DNA of 64,000 nt, from contig JAPDPQ010000008.1 in assembly GCA_034506395.1 (NCBI GenBank), positions 108,174-172,173 on the forward strand, in the 5' to 3' direction. The translations under genes were made by a program, and so were the position numbers. The notes under the pieces are model-generated. The model made no database searches and had not been told where the DNA came from. It saw nothing but the letters and a program-made list of their open reading frames with translations. Position 1 is the first letter of the stretch; each line of letters begins with the position of its first letter. Below, piece by piece: positions 46,490-55,699 of this stretch. Origin of the DNA: a candidate division KSB1 bacterium. Its GTDB lineage: Bacteria > Zhuqueibacterota > Zhuqueibacteria > Thermofontimicrobiales > Thermofontimicrobiaceae.

Positions 46490-47179
46490 ATGATGGCTAG
46501 GCTGCAAAATCGTTTGCTGAGGATTTGGGGGATTGGTTTGATTTGCGCTTTGTTTGGTTTGCTTTGGAGTACATCAATCAATGCGCTGCAGAAAAAAGGG
46601 ACGATCAATGAATTCAACCCTGGCGATGCTGTCAGAATTTCTGTTATCGAGCTGGGGCGAGGGATGGATCGAAGTCCGCTCAATATTAGCGGCGATTATA
46701 CGATCAATAGCGCAGGATATATAACCCTCCCGATCATTGGCAATGTGAAAGCGGTGGGAAATGATCGGAATAGTCTCGCTAAAAATCTGGTTGAACTCTA
46801 CAGCCCATATTTGAAAGAGCCATACATCACGACGACCCCATTGATCCGGATCACGTTGATGGGGGCGTTCAACAAGCCTGGTTCATATCGCATCAGTCCA
46901 GAGAGCTCGCTGTGGCAGCTCATCGAATTAGCAGGTGGGCCAAAGGAGGATTGTGATCTGAATAGCATTCGGGTTGAGCGAGGCGGCAAGGTTCTGATGA
47001 AAAATATGCTTGAACAATTCGAGAGAGGGCATTCTTTGGAGGATATTGGTGTTCGATCAGGGGACCAGATAATTGCCAAGGGGAGATCGAGTTTCGGACT
47101 TCGAGAGATTATGAACTATAGCTATTTTATCATGACTGCTGTATCGATGTATTTTAGCATTAAAAGCTATAATCGGTAA
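46490..47179 (+). CDS. Polysaccharide export protein (Wza-like, SLBB domain)
   Basis: A 229-residue periplasmic/outer-membrane protein. After an N-terminal signal helix come the polysaccharide export domain (FNPGDAVRISVIE, GYITLPIIGNVKAVG) and one SLBB domain (GAFNKPGSYRISPES, LAGGPKED, VRSGDQIIA). The last 25 residues are hydrophobic (YSYFIMTAVSMYFSI), an added membrane segment absent from E. coli Wza. ATG at 46490 follows GAGAGGTGGAG. The Wzc-type kinase follows after 28 bases. Confidence 0.88.
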   Translation: MMARLQNRLLRIWGIGLICALFGLLWSTSINALQKKGTINEFNPGDAVRISVIELGRGMDRSPLNISGDYTINSAGYITLPIIGNVKAVGNDRNSLAKNLVELYSPYLKEPYITTTPLIRITLMGAFNKPGSYRISPESSLWQLIELAGGPKEDCDLNSIRVERGGKVLMKNMLEQFERGHSLEDIGVRSGDQIIAKGRSSFGLREIMNYSYFIMTAVSMYFSIKSYNR

Positions 47180-47207
47180 TCAACGCTTCATTGGAGGAGT
47201 GAGATTC

Positions 47208-49532
47208 ATGCCTGGTATGGAGGAGATGTTTTTTGAGAGCGATTCCAATGAGGAATCGAGCTTTGATCTGAATCGATATATTCAGGCCATTTTAAAAAGA
47301 AAATGGTTGATTCTTGCTATCGTTTTGGGGGTATCGATCCCATGGTTATTATATTTGAAGAGCCTACCCCCGACTTATGAGGCATCATGTCAAATTCGGT
47401 TCCGTAATCTTGAGCGAGAAGGGGAAGCGGCGATCAGCGACGATCGGATTACCGAGCTAAAAAGCCGATCTTTTGCTGAGCGGGTTGTGGCGCAGTTGGG
47501 ATTAACGCTATCGATGGAGAAGGGGAAGAACAATATCCACCGACGCAAATTATTTGAAGAGTTTACTTCGACCCAAAATCCAGAGGCTGGGGACTATGTG
47601 TTTCGCTGGCAAGATGATGGGACGTATAAAATCATGCGAAAAATTGAAGATCGAGAGATTTTGATCGATGAAGGCGCATTATTGCAGGCGCAAATGGCGT
47701 CTCGTTCCACTAACGCTGGCTTTACGTTTCGTTTAACCTCGGATTTTTCGAATTTGCCGCACGAGATCAACTTTAAAATCGTTCAGTTTCGCCGGGCAGT
47801 GGAATCATTTCAGAATCGAACCGAAATCACCGTGTTGGGTGGCAATATCCTAAAATTGACGATGACTGATCATGATCCAGTTCTGGCCGCTCAGATGGTC
47901 AATCGTTTGGCCGACATTTATGTTTTAGAGAGCAGATCTTTGAAAAAGAAAAGCGCTGATGCCAAGAAAAACATTATCAAAGAGCGGTTGGAACACGCCA
48001 GGGAGGAGCTCGAGCAGGCAAAAGAAGAATTACGGGCCTTCAAAAGCACTCATTTTGTCAGTCTTGACACCGAGACACGAGCGCAGATGGATGAAAAAAA
48101 TCGGATCGAAACGGAGCTAAGCGCCTACCAGAACGCCCGCGATGCAATCAGAACATTGCTCGACAAAATTATCAGCATCGGAAATAGCATTGAAAGTCAG
48201 AAGGATTTGAAATACGTTTACATTCAATTGGCCAATCTTCCGACCTTCGAGACCAACCCAAGAATGGGATTTTTAAAAGAAGAACTCGCAGATCTTGAAC
48301 GACAGTATGAAGAGGGAGTGCGGACCTATACGGAGCGACATGAATCGGTGATCGCCATTAGCCAAAAGATAGCGCAGAGTCGGAATAAGGTTAAGCAGGA
48401 AGCGGAGAGCCACATGGACAATCTGAACTCAAAAATCGCACAACTTTCCTCTCGGTTGGCGTCGTTAGAGTTTAAACTGAAACAACAACTCCCTGCTGAC
48501 CAGTTGCGACTGCAAGAGTTGGAGGATCAATATAAGGCTAAGACAGAGCTGTATAACCAGTTATATTCACAATTCCAATTGGCAGAGCTCCAGCAGGTAG
48601 CCGAAACCGAAAATGTTGACATTTTAGATCCAGCGCTTATCCCAGATTATCCAGTTAATCGCGATAAAAAGAAAAAGGCGGCGATGGGTATTTTGTTCAG
48701 TTTGGCTTTGGGGGTCGGTATTGCTTTGGCGATCGATTTTTTTGATAAAAGCATCAAGACCGTGGATGACGTGAAGAAGTTTCTTAAGCTGGAGGTGCTT
48801 GGCGCAATTCCAAGCATTGATTTTAAAGATCTGAATGACTATCAGGATTCGGAAAAAATCAAGCAAATTGACCAGCAGTTAGTCACTTATGATTATTCAC
48901 CGACGCCGATCGGTGAGGCTTATCGGTCGTTGCGCACGAATTTGGTGTTTTCGAAACAAACGGGGCGAATCCATTCATTTGTGATCACGAGTACAGCTCC
49001 TGGCGATGGTAAGTCGTTTACTGCAGCGAATGTCGCCATTTCTATGGCTCAACATAAGAGCAATACTTTGATTATCGATGCGGACCTGCGACGTGGGGTG
49101 CTCCACAACACTTTTGGTGTACCGAAGGAACCTGGATTGACCAACTATTTGACTGGCATGGTGAGCTTTCAGCACATCATCAACGAAACCCTGACACCCA
49201 ACCTGTCGATGATCAGTTGCGGTTCACTGCTGCCCAATCCTTCGGAGCTGTTGGGCTCTCCGCAAATGAAGCGCTTTTTGGATGAGGCACGCCGCAAATT
49301 CGATATTATCATTTTTGATAGCCCGCCGCTGAATGCTGCAACCGATGCCATTGTCATCGGTACCCAGGTGGATGCGGTGGTGTTAGTGATTCGAGCTGGG
49401 GTTACAGATCGAAATCTGGCTAAACAGAAGTTGGAAATGTTTAAAAACGTGCCGGTGCGATTGCTGGGCGTTGTTCTTAATGGCACTCACGCCGAATTCG
49501 GCCATGATGGATATAGCTATTATCACTATTAA
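47208..49532 (+). CDS. Polysaccharide co-polymerase and tyrosine autokinase (Wzc-like)
   Basis: A 774-residue inner-membrane protein. The N-terminal Wzz domain begins with a membrane helix (KWLILAIVLGVSIPWLLYL, about 32-50), followed by a long periplasmic coiled coil (about 250-460) and a second helix (AAMGILFSLALGVGIALAI). The cytoplasmic BY-kinase domain has Walker A TAPGDGKS (about 595-602), Walker A' LIIDADLRRG and Walker B IIIFDSPPL. The tyrosine-rich tail (GYSYYHY) is the autophosphorylation cluster. It controls chain length and export with the Wza-like protein. ATG at 47208 follows GGAGGAG. Confidence 0.96.
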   Translation: MPGMEEMFFESDSNEESSFDLNRYIQAILKRKWLILAIVLGVSIPWLLYLKSLPPTYEASCQIRFRNLEREGEAAISDDRITELKSRSFAERVVAQLGLTLSMEKGKNNIHRRKLFEEFTSTQNPEAGDYVFRWQDDGTYKIMRKIEDREILIDEGALLQAQMASRSTNAGFTFRLTSDFSNLPHEINFKIVQFRRAVESFQNRTEITVLGGNILKLTMTDHDPVLAAQMVNRLADIYVLESRSLKKKSADAKKNIIKERLEHAREELEQAKEELRAFKSTHFVSLDTETRAQMDEKNRIETELSAYQNARDAIRTLLDKIISIGNSIESQKDLKYVYIQLANLPTFETNPRMGFLKEELADLERQYEEGVRTYTERHESVIAISQKIAQSRNKVKQEAESHMDNLNSKIAQLSSRLASLEFKLKQQLPADQLRLQELEDQYKAKTELYNQLYSQFQLAELQQVAETENVDILDPALIPDYPVNRDKKKKAAMGILFSLALGVGIALAIDFFDKSIKTVDDVKKFLKLEVLGAIPSIDFKDLNDYQDSEKIKQIDQQLVTYDYSPTPIGEAYRSLRTNLVFSKQTGRIHSFVITSTAPGDGKSFTAANVAISMAQHKSNTLIIDADLRRGVLHNTFGVPKEPGLTNYLTGMVSFQHIINETLTPNLSMISCGSLLPNPSELLGSPQMKRFLDEARRKFDIIIFDSPPLNAATDAIVIGTQVDAVVLVIRAGVTDRNLAKQKLEMFKNVPVRLLGVVLNGTHAEFGHDGYSYYHY

Positions 49533-49548
49533 ATGAGTAGGGTTGATT

Positions 49549-50526
49549 ATGTACTATTTTGTGACTGGGGGAGCTGGTTTTATCGGGTCGCATTTGATTG
49601 AACGCCTTTTAGCGGAGAATCATCATGTTTGGTGTCTCGATAATTTCAACGACTATTACCCACCCGAGATGAAACAGAAAAATCTTGAAGTTGCCCAGTC
49701 GCATGCCAATTTTAAATTGATTCAAGGAGACATCCTTGATGAGCGGCTGTTAACAGACATTTTTCAAAGTCAACAGTTTGATGGTATTATTCATTTGGCA
49801 GCTCGCGCTGGCGTTCGGCCTTCGGTGCAACAACCAAAACTTTATGAAGAAGTAAATGTGAGGGGAACGCTTAACCTGCTGGAGATCGCTCGGGTTTTCC
49901 AGGTCCAGAAGTTTATCATGGCTTCGTCTTCGTCGGTTTACGGCAACAATCGCAAAGTGCCTTTTTCTGAGGACGACCCAGTAGACCAGCCGATTTCCCC
50001 CTATGCGGCGACTAAAAAAGCCGCTGAGTTGATCGGCTATACCTATTGGAATTTGTTCAACATCTCTGTCACGTGTCTCAGGTTCTTTACAGTTTATGGG
50101 CCGAGACAGCGACCTGATATGGCAATTCATAAATTCACCCGATTAATCGCCAACGATGAAGAGATTCCCATTTATGGAGATGGCTCAGCTCAGCGCGATT
50201 TCACCTTTATTTCGGACATTATTGAGGGGGTCGTGCGTTCGATCGAACGATGCCAAGGTTATCACATCTACAATCTCGGTGATTCCCGTGTGGTATCATT
50301 GATGCAGTTGCTGAACCTGATTGAGCAGAACCTGGGCAAAAGGGCAAAGATTAAATATCTCCCGGCCCAGCCAGGGGACGTCCGCATCACCTATGCGGAT
50401 ATTCAGAAAGCCACTGATGATCTCGGCTATCGTCCGCTTGTCCCCATTGAACAGGGCATTGCGGCATTTGTTGAATGGTTTCTCCAATATGACAATCATT
50501 TCGGATCCGCTCGTTCGTCGAAGTAA
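49549..50526 (+). CDS. NAD-dependent nucleotide-sugar epimerase (UDP-glucuronate 4-epimerase-like)
   Basis: A 325-residue extended SDR. TGGAGFIGSHL binds NAD; the FNDYYPP loop is typical of UDP-glucuronate 4-epimerases. SSSSVYG and the YAATKKAAE catalytic Tyr/Lys are intact, and RFFTVYGPRQRPDMAI plus GDGSAQRDFTFI form the sugar-nucleotide site. It would supply galacturonate or a similar sugar to the exopolysaccharide. ATG at 49549, 17 bases after the kinase stop. Confidence 0.88.
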   Translation: MYYFVTGGAGFIGSHLIERLLAENHHVWCLDNFNDYYPPEMKQKNLEVAQSHANFKLIQGDILDERLLTDIFQSQQFDGIIHLAARAGVRPSVQQPKLYEEVNVRGTLNLLEIARVFQVQKFIMASSSSVYGNNRKVPFSEDDPVDQPISPYAATKKAAELIGYTYWNLFNISVTCLRFFTVYGPRQRPDMAIHKFTRLIANDEEIPIYGDGSAQRDFTFISDIIEGVVRSIERCQGYHIYNLGDSRVVSLMQLLNLIEQNLGKRAKIKYLPAQPGDVRITYADIQKATDDLGYRPLVPIEQGIAAFVEWFLQYDNHFGSARSSK

Positions 50527-50559
50527 TTTGGTTAAATCCGCAAATTGTCGGGGCGTGGG

Positions 50560-52017
50560 ATGGTTAAAGAGAAAGAGGCATTCATTGTCAACATCATGAA
50601 ATTTACTGACGCAACGGTTGTCATAATATCGTTTGTGTTAGCCTATTTCATCGATGATTTTTTCAGAAGCATCTATGATTTCCATGAGATGGCTTATGCC
50701 ATCGCTCCTACTCTGGAAGGATTGATCTATTTCTCGAAGATGAATTGGCCTTTGACGGTTTCGATCGTTCCTGTGTGGCTGTTAATCCTTTCTGCGCTAG
50801 ATGCATATAAAGATTTTCGCACTCGGGTGTTCAAAAAAGAACTCCTGATTATCCTCAAAGCGGCGCTGTTTTCGGTGATCGTATTTGGGAGCATCTTCTT
50901 CATTTTGCAGATGCAATTCACCAGCCGACTCTATGTCGCCATCTTCACGCTGACCACGAGCATTTGCCTGATCGTCGAAAAGCGATTGTTCTCACAATTG
51001 TTGAATCTAATGCACAAAAGCGGTTACAACCAGGTTAACTTGTTGATCGTGGGCACCGGCCGTCGCGCTCAGGAGTTCATTCGCGCGGTAAAAAGCCATG
51101 CCAACTGGGGACTGCGGATTGTTGGGCTGATCGATGATGAGCATGGCCTATATGGCAAAGAGATTGAAGGCTACCGCGTTCTGGGTCGAATTCAAGATAT
51201 CCCCTTTATATTGCATCGAAAAGTGATCGATCGGGTGATTTTTGTTGTGCCGAGGCTCTGGCTTCATCGGTTGGACGATGTGATCCTTGCTTGTGAGCGG
51301 GAAGGGATTTCAACCTCGATTTCGCTGGATCTATATGATCTGCGGATCGCCAAGATGCGGCAGACCAATTTCAATAATTTCCCGTTGCTTGAATTTGAAA
51401 CTTTCACCGCTAAAGAATGGCAGCTTTTTATCAAGCGGCTAATGGATATTGTGCTCTCACTGTTCTTTTTGATTATTACCTCACCGATCTATTTGATAAC
51501 GGCTATTGCTATTAAATTAACTTCAAAGGGACCAGTCTTCTTTCAACAAATCCGCTGTGGACTCAATGGTCGCAAGTTTACGCTTTACAAATTTCGCTCG
51601 ATGATCGTTGGGGCTGAGATGAAAAAGAAGATGCTCGAAAAAATGAATGAAATGGATGGCCCAGTATTTAAAATCCGGCACGATCCGAGGATCACCAAAG
51701 TTGGTCGCATTATTCGAAAATTTAGTATCGATGAGCTGCCGCAATTTATTAATGTCTTAAAGGGAGATATGAGCATTGTTGGTCCGCGACCTCCGTTGCC
51801 CGTGGAAGTGGAAATGTATGAGTTATGGCAACGCCGAAGGCTCAGTTTAAAGCCAGGGATCACCTGCATCTGGCAAGTCAGCGGCCGAAACAACGTGAAT
51901 TTCGAACGTTGGATGGAAATGGACCTGGAGTATATCGATAACTGGTCATTATGGTTAGATATTAAAATCTTGATCAAAACCGTTTGGGTGGTGCTCACTG
52001 GGTATGGGGCTAGTTGA
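50560..52017 (+). CDS. Undecaprenyl-phosphate sugar phosphotransferase (WbaP/WcaJ type)
   Basis: A protein of about 485 residues. Four to five N-terminal membrane helices precede a CoA-binding-like Rossmann segment (LLIVGTGRRAQEFIRAV, about 158-180). The C-terminal bacterial sugar transferase domain contains KRLMDIVLSLFFLIITSPIYL, FKIRHDPRITKVGRIIRKFSIDELPQ (residues about 365-390, catalytic D-E), and VGPRPPLP, RLSLKPGITCIWQVSGR. It transfers the first sugar phosphate to the lipid carrier. ATG at 50560 after GGGGCGTGGG is preferred. Confidence 0.93.
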   Translation: MVKEKEAFIVNIMKFTDATVVIISFVLAYFIDDFFRSIYDFHEMAYAIAPTLEGLIYFSKMNWPLTVSIVPVWLLILSALDAYKDFRTRVFKKELLIILKAALFSVIVFGSIFFILQMQFTSRLYVAIFTLTTSICLIVEKRLFSQLLNLMHKSGYNQVNLLIVGTGRRAQEFIRAVKSHANWGLRIVGLIDDEHGLYGKEIEGYRVLGRIQDIPFILHRKVIDRVIFVVPRLWLHRLDDVILACEREGISTSISLDLYDLRIAKMRQTNFNNFPLLEFETFTAKEWQLFIKRLMDIVLSLFFLIITSPIYLITAIAIKLTSKGPVFFQQIRCGLNGRKFTLYKFRSMIVGAEMKKKMLEKMNEMDGPVFKIRHDPRITKVGRIIRKFSIDELPQFINVLKGDMSIVGPRPPLPVEVEMYELWQRRRLSLKPGITCIWQVSGRNNVNFERWMEMDLEYIDNWSLWLDIKILIKTVWVVLTGYGAS

Positions 52018-52303
52018 CCGAATGCCGATTCAGGTTAAGGTTGATGAGCTTGCCAGATAAATGAGTTTTGGACGACATATTCGATGTATTGAGTGGGACA
52101 AAAAAGCTCTTTATCAGAGAAAGTCGATTTGGGAGATATGACGTGGTGGGGCAGATAGGCATTTTTGCTAAATACATCCAGCGCCGTTTGGACAAAGGCA
52201 ATGGAATTTACAACTTCATGCTTCATCCTTCAAAATTCACCCAGCGATCCTCCTGAACAATATGAGATTAAAAGATTGAACAAAAAAGATTAGGATTGCA
52301 ACG
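52018..52303 (+). other. Gap without a supported gene
   Basis: Both strands have open stretches of about 62 codons (52068-52256 plus; 52010-52226 minus) that read semi-plausibly but lack ribosome sites and family features. A decayed gene is possible. TTAGGA precedes the next gene's ATG. Confidence 0.3.
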
Positions 52304-53500
52304 ATGAAAGTATTAATGATTGCACCGCAACCATTTTTTCAGCCTAGAGGAACACCCATCAGCGTATTGCATCGCATCCATGCATTATCGCAATTGGGAC
52401 ATCAGATTGACCTTGTGACATATCATCTGGGTCAGACTATACCGTTTGAAAATGTCACCTATTATCGGATTCCGAAAATCCCATTCATCAGAAAAATTAA
52501 AGTTGGGCCTTCCAAAGCCAAGATTTTAGTCGATTTTTTTGTGATTCTCAAAACGCTTAGTCGGCTAATGAAGGTGAATTATGATGTGATTCACTCGCAT
52601 GAAGAAGCTGGTTTTTTTGGGGCATGGCTCGCCCGAAAATTCGGTATCATGCATTTATACGATATGCATTCCTCGCTGCCGCAGCAATTAACCAATTTCA
52701 AATTTACGCGGCTAAAATTTCTCATCCATTTGTTCGAACGCCTGGAACGAAAAACTATCGAACGATCGGATGCACTGATTACGATTTGTCCTGAACTGTA
52801 CAATTACGTTGCTCAGCTCTATCCCGGCAAAAAGCAAATGCTCATCGAAAATGTAGCCGATAATAGCGTTGTTTTTGGGGATGAGCCTGGACCAGAATTG
52901 GATTTGCGTCAGCAATATCAGTTGAATTCGAAAACGATCATCTTATATGCTGGCACATTCGAGCCTTATCAGGGATTAGATTTATTGATTGACGCGAGCC
53001 AGGCAGTTATTGCCAAGGACAAGAATGTCAAATTCGCTTTGGTCGGAGGGAATCCAAAGCAGGTGGCTCATTATCAGCGAATGGTAACCCAGCGCAATTT
53101 GGATGATTATTTCGTTTTTACTGGACAAGTTGCCCCAAATCTGGTCCCCAAATTTTTGGAGATCGCCGATATATTGGTGACGCCGCGGATCGAGGGCAAT
53201 AATACCCCATTGAAAATTTATTCTTATCTGCGCTCGGGCAAACCGATCGTTGCAACTAACCATATCACCCATACTCAGGTCCTCAATGATCAGGTAGCGC
53301 TGCTGACAGAGTGCACGGCAGAGGCTTTCGCCAATGGCTTAATTCGGGTGCTTAAGGATGAACCATTAAGGAAATCTTTATCGGAAAACGCTCGGCTGTT
53401 GGCACAGGAAAAGTATAGCTATGAAGTCTATCTTCAAAAAACCCGCAATTTGTATTACTTTTTAGAACAGAAAAAAAGGCTCATTAAGGAGATCAAATAA
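52304..53500 (+). CDS. Glycosyltransferase family 4 protein
   Basis: A 398-residue retaining GT-B glycosyltransferase. The N-domain starts MIAPQPFFQPRGTPISV with a donor/acceptor glycine loop; VIHSHEEAG and DMHSSLPQQL follow. The C-domain has ILYAGTFEPYQGLDLLI and the nucleotide-binding ADILVTPRIEGNNTPLKIYSYLRSGKPI (about 286-313, with the E of EGN and E-x7-E-type positions partly changed: the usual second Glu is Y in KIYSYL). Cytoplasmic or peripheral membrane. It adds a sugar to the lipid-linked exopolysaccharide unit. The asparagine synthase gene starts directly after its stop. Confidence 0.88.
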   Translation: MKVLMIAPQPFFQPRGTPISVLHRIHALSQLGHQIDLVTYHLGQTIPFENVTYYRIPKIPFIRKIKVGPSKAKILVDFFVILKTLSRLMKVNYDVIHSHEEAGFFGAWLARKFGIMHLYDMHSSLPQQLTNFKFTRLKFLIHLFERLERKTIERSDALITICPELYNYVAQLYPGKKQMLIENVADNSVVFGDEPGPELDLRQQYQLNSKTIILYAGTFEPYQGLDLLIDASQAVIAKDKNVKFALVGGNPKQVAHYQRMVTQRNLDDYFVFTGQVAPNLVPKFLEIADILVTPRIEGNNTPLKIYSYLRSGKPIVATNHITHTQVLNDQVALLTECTAEAFANGLIRVLKDEPLRKSLSENARLLAQEKYSYEVYLQKTRNLYYFLEQKKRLIKEIK

Positions 53501-55390
53501 ATGTGCGGCATCTGTGGTATGATATGGAGCGATCCCAATCGATCGGTGGATCAGATGGTCATTCAGAAAATGTGTGATGTGATTGTTCACCGCGGACCAG
53601 ATGAAGAGGGCAACTACGTTACTGGCAATGTGGGACTGGGGATGCGCCGACTGAGCATCATCGATCTCGATACTGGCAAGCAACCGATCTCGAATGAAGA
53701 CGACACGCTCTGGATTGTGTTCAACGGCGAAATTTACAATTTTCAGGAGATTCGGGATGAGCTTGAAAAGAGGGGTCATCGATTTAAAACCCGGAGCGAT
53801 ACCGAGACGATCCTTCATGCTTACGAACAGTATGGCGAAGCTTGTGTTCAACTGCTCAATGGGATGTTTGCGTTTGCGATCTGGGATAGCCGTGATCAAT
53901 CGCTGTTCTTAGCGCGCGATCGACTTGGAAAGAAACCGCTCTATTATCTTCATGATAAAGATCGCTTCATCTTCGGATCTGAGATTAAGTCCATTTTGCA
54001 GGCGGAAGATATCCCCCGTCGGATCGATCTGGAGGCGCTAGATCATTTTCTGACCTTCGAATACATCCCTGCGCCGCTCAGCATATTTCAGGATATTCGA
54101 AAATTGCCGCCAGCACATACCTTGAAGTTCAAGCGTGGGGAAATTCGAGTGCGAAGCTATTGGGAGATGCAGCTAAGGTCGAATGGGGCAACGCCAGATC
54201 AGCTCAAAGCGCAATTGCGCGATTTGCTCCAGGATGCCGTTCGGCTCCGCTTGGTGAGCGATGTGCCGCTGGGCGCTTTTTTAAGCGGGGGGATTGACTC
54301 CAGTACCATAGTCGCCCTGATGGCCCAGGTCATGAAAGAGCCAGTGAAAACTTTTTCCATCGGTTTCGAAGATTCCACCTATAATGAACTGCATTACGCT
54401 CGGATGATCGCCGAAAAATTCAAGACGGATCATCATGAATTTATCATCAAACCCGATGCTGTTGAGCTGTCGGACACATTACTAAAATTTCTCGATGAGC
54501 CTTTTGGCGATTTTTCGATCTTTCCTACCTATTTGGTTTCGAAAATGGCCCGCCAGTATGTCACAGTCGTGCTCTCTGGCGATGGCGGAGATGAGTTATT
54601 TGCTGGATACGACACTTACATTGCCGATAAGATTGCAAGGAAATATTATCAACAGCTACCCAATGCGCTTCGGAATGGGCTGCTTCCAAAGGTCCTGAAC
54701 TGGATTCCGCCTTCTTCCAAGAAAAAAGGGCTGATCAATCGAGCCAAGCGTTTCGTTGAAGGGATGAAAGTGCCCGAGCAGTTAGAACATGTCCGATGGA
54801 TGATCTTCTTGCAGCAAGCTGAGAAAGAGCGGCTTTATGCCAGCGACATCAAAAGCGGGCTGATGGGAATCGACCCATATAAGTTCATTAAGAATTATTT
54901 TGCCAATGTCTCTCAAAATGGGACTGATGCGATCAACCGCCAAATGTACGTTGATGTGAAAACCTACTTAGTAGATGATATCTTGGTTAAGGTCGATCGC
55001 ATGAGCATGGCCACTTCCCTGGAAGCTCGCGCGCCGTTTTTAGATTATCGGTTTGTGGAATTGGCGGCGAGCATTCCTGGAGAGTTGAAAATGCAAGGCA
55101 AAAAAACAAAAGTTATTTTGAAACAGGCTATGGAGGATCTGTTGCCGCATGAAATTCTCTATCGGGGCAAAGAGGGCTTCAGTATTCCGATCAAAAACTG
55201 GCTGAAAAAAGAATTAAAGCCCTTGATGATGGACACGTTGGCGCCCGAAAAGCTAAAACGAGAGGGCTTTTTCAATCCTGATTATGTGCAGCAATTGATC
55301 AAGCAACATTTGAACGGTGCAGAAAATCACAGCCATCGGCTTTGGGCGTTGATTATTTTCGGCAGGTGGTATGATTTGTATATGAGCTGA
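53501..55390 (+). CDS. asnB: Asparagine synthase (glutamine-hydrolysing), AsnB type
   Basis: A 629-residue class II amidotransferase. Cys2 (MCGICG) is the glutaminase nucleophile; RRLSIID and NGEIYNF complete that domain. The synthetase domain has SGGIDSS (about 266-272, ATP pyrophosphatase loop) and LSGDGGDELFAGY. In exopolysaccharide clusters such enzymes often amidate sugar carboxyls rather than make asparagine, which would fit the uronic-acid epimerase nearby; this is inference. ATG directly follows the glycosyltransferase stop, so the two are co-translated. Confidence 0.94.
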   Translation: MCGICGMIWSDPNRSVDQMVIQKMCDVIVHRGPDEEGNYVTGNVGLGMRRLSIIDLDTGKQPISNEDDTLWIVFNGEIYNFQEIRDELEKRGHRFKTRSDTETILHAYEQYGEACVQLLNGMFAFAIWDSRDQSLFLARDRLGKKPLYYLHDKDRFIFGSEIKSILQAEDIPRRIDLEALDHFLTFEYIPAPLSIFQDIRKLPPAHTLKFKRGEIRVRSYWEMQLRSNGATPDQLKAQLRDLLQDAVRLRLVSDVPLGAFLSGGIDSSTIVALMAQVMKEPVKTFSIGFEDSTYNELHYARMIAEKFKTDHHEFIIKPDAVELSDTLLKFLDEPFGDFSIFPTYLVSKMARQYVTVVLSGDGGDELFAGYDTYIADKIARKYYQQLPNALRNGLLPKVLNWIPPSSKKKGLINRAKRFVEGMKVPEQLEHVRWMIFLQQAEKERLYASDIKSGLMGIDPYKFIKNYFANVSQNGTDAINRQMYVDVKTYLVDDILVKVDRMSMATSLEARAPFLDYRFVELAASIPGELKMQGKKTKVILKQAMEDLLPHEILYRGKEGFSIPIKNWLKKELKPLMMDTLAPEKLKREGFFNPDYVQQLIKQHLNGAENHSHRLWALIIFGRWYDLYMS

Positions 55391-55440
55391 TTGTGAAACG
55401 TGAATTGACAGATGGCAGAGATCAGTGAACTGTGAAAAGT

Positions 55441-55552
55441 GATCAGTGATCAGTAATCAGTAATCAATAATCAGTGATCAGTAATCAGTGATCAGTAATC
55501 AGTAATCAATAATCAGTGATCAGTAATCAGTGATCAGTTATCAGTAATCGGT
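55441..55552 (+). repeat. Heptamer tandem repeat, 16 copies of (G/A)ATCAGT
   Basis: Sixteen consecutive seven-base units (GATCAGT, AATCAGT, AATCAAT, one TATCAGT and a final AATCGGT) fill 112 bases. Flanks are related in inverted orientation: GTGAAACGTGAA with GATGGCAGAG on the left (55394-55420), and CACTTCTCACGTCTCACAT with CCGTCTGCCAG on the right (about 55586-55618). A five-copy version with the same flank types lies at 61015. Confidence 0.92.
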
Positions 55553-55699
55553 TTCTTTTGCAAAGCTTTAAAAGGGTAGCGGGTTCACTTCTCACGTCTC
55601 ACATTTGCCGTCTGCCAGACAAAAATCCATATATACGGCAGGCAAGCGTGTCAATCCGTGTCATCTGCGTTCGATGAGTCTTTTAAAATGGAGAAATGT

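Noticed and set aside
52010..52256. Frames of about 62 codons on both strands between the sugar transferase and a glycosyltransferase
   Set aside because: No ribosome sites, no recognisable family, and the two strands cannot both code; left as an unannotated gap.
55441..55552. Heptamer array as a CRISPR
   Set aside because: Units are seven bases with no spacers and no cas genes are nearby.
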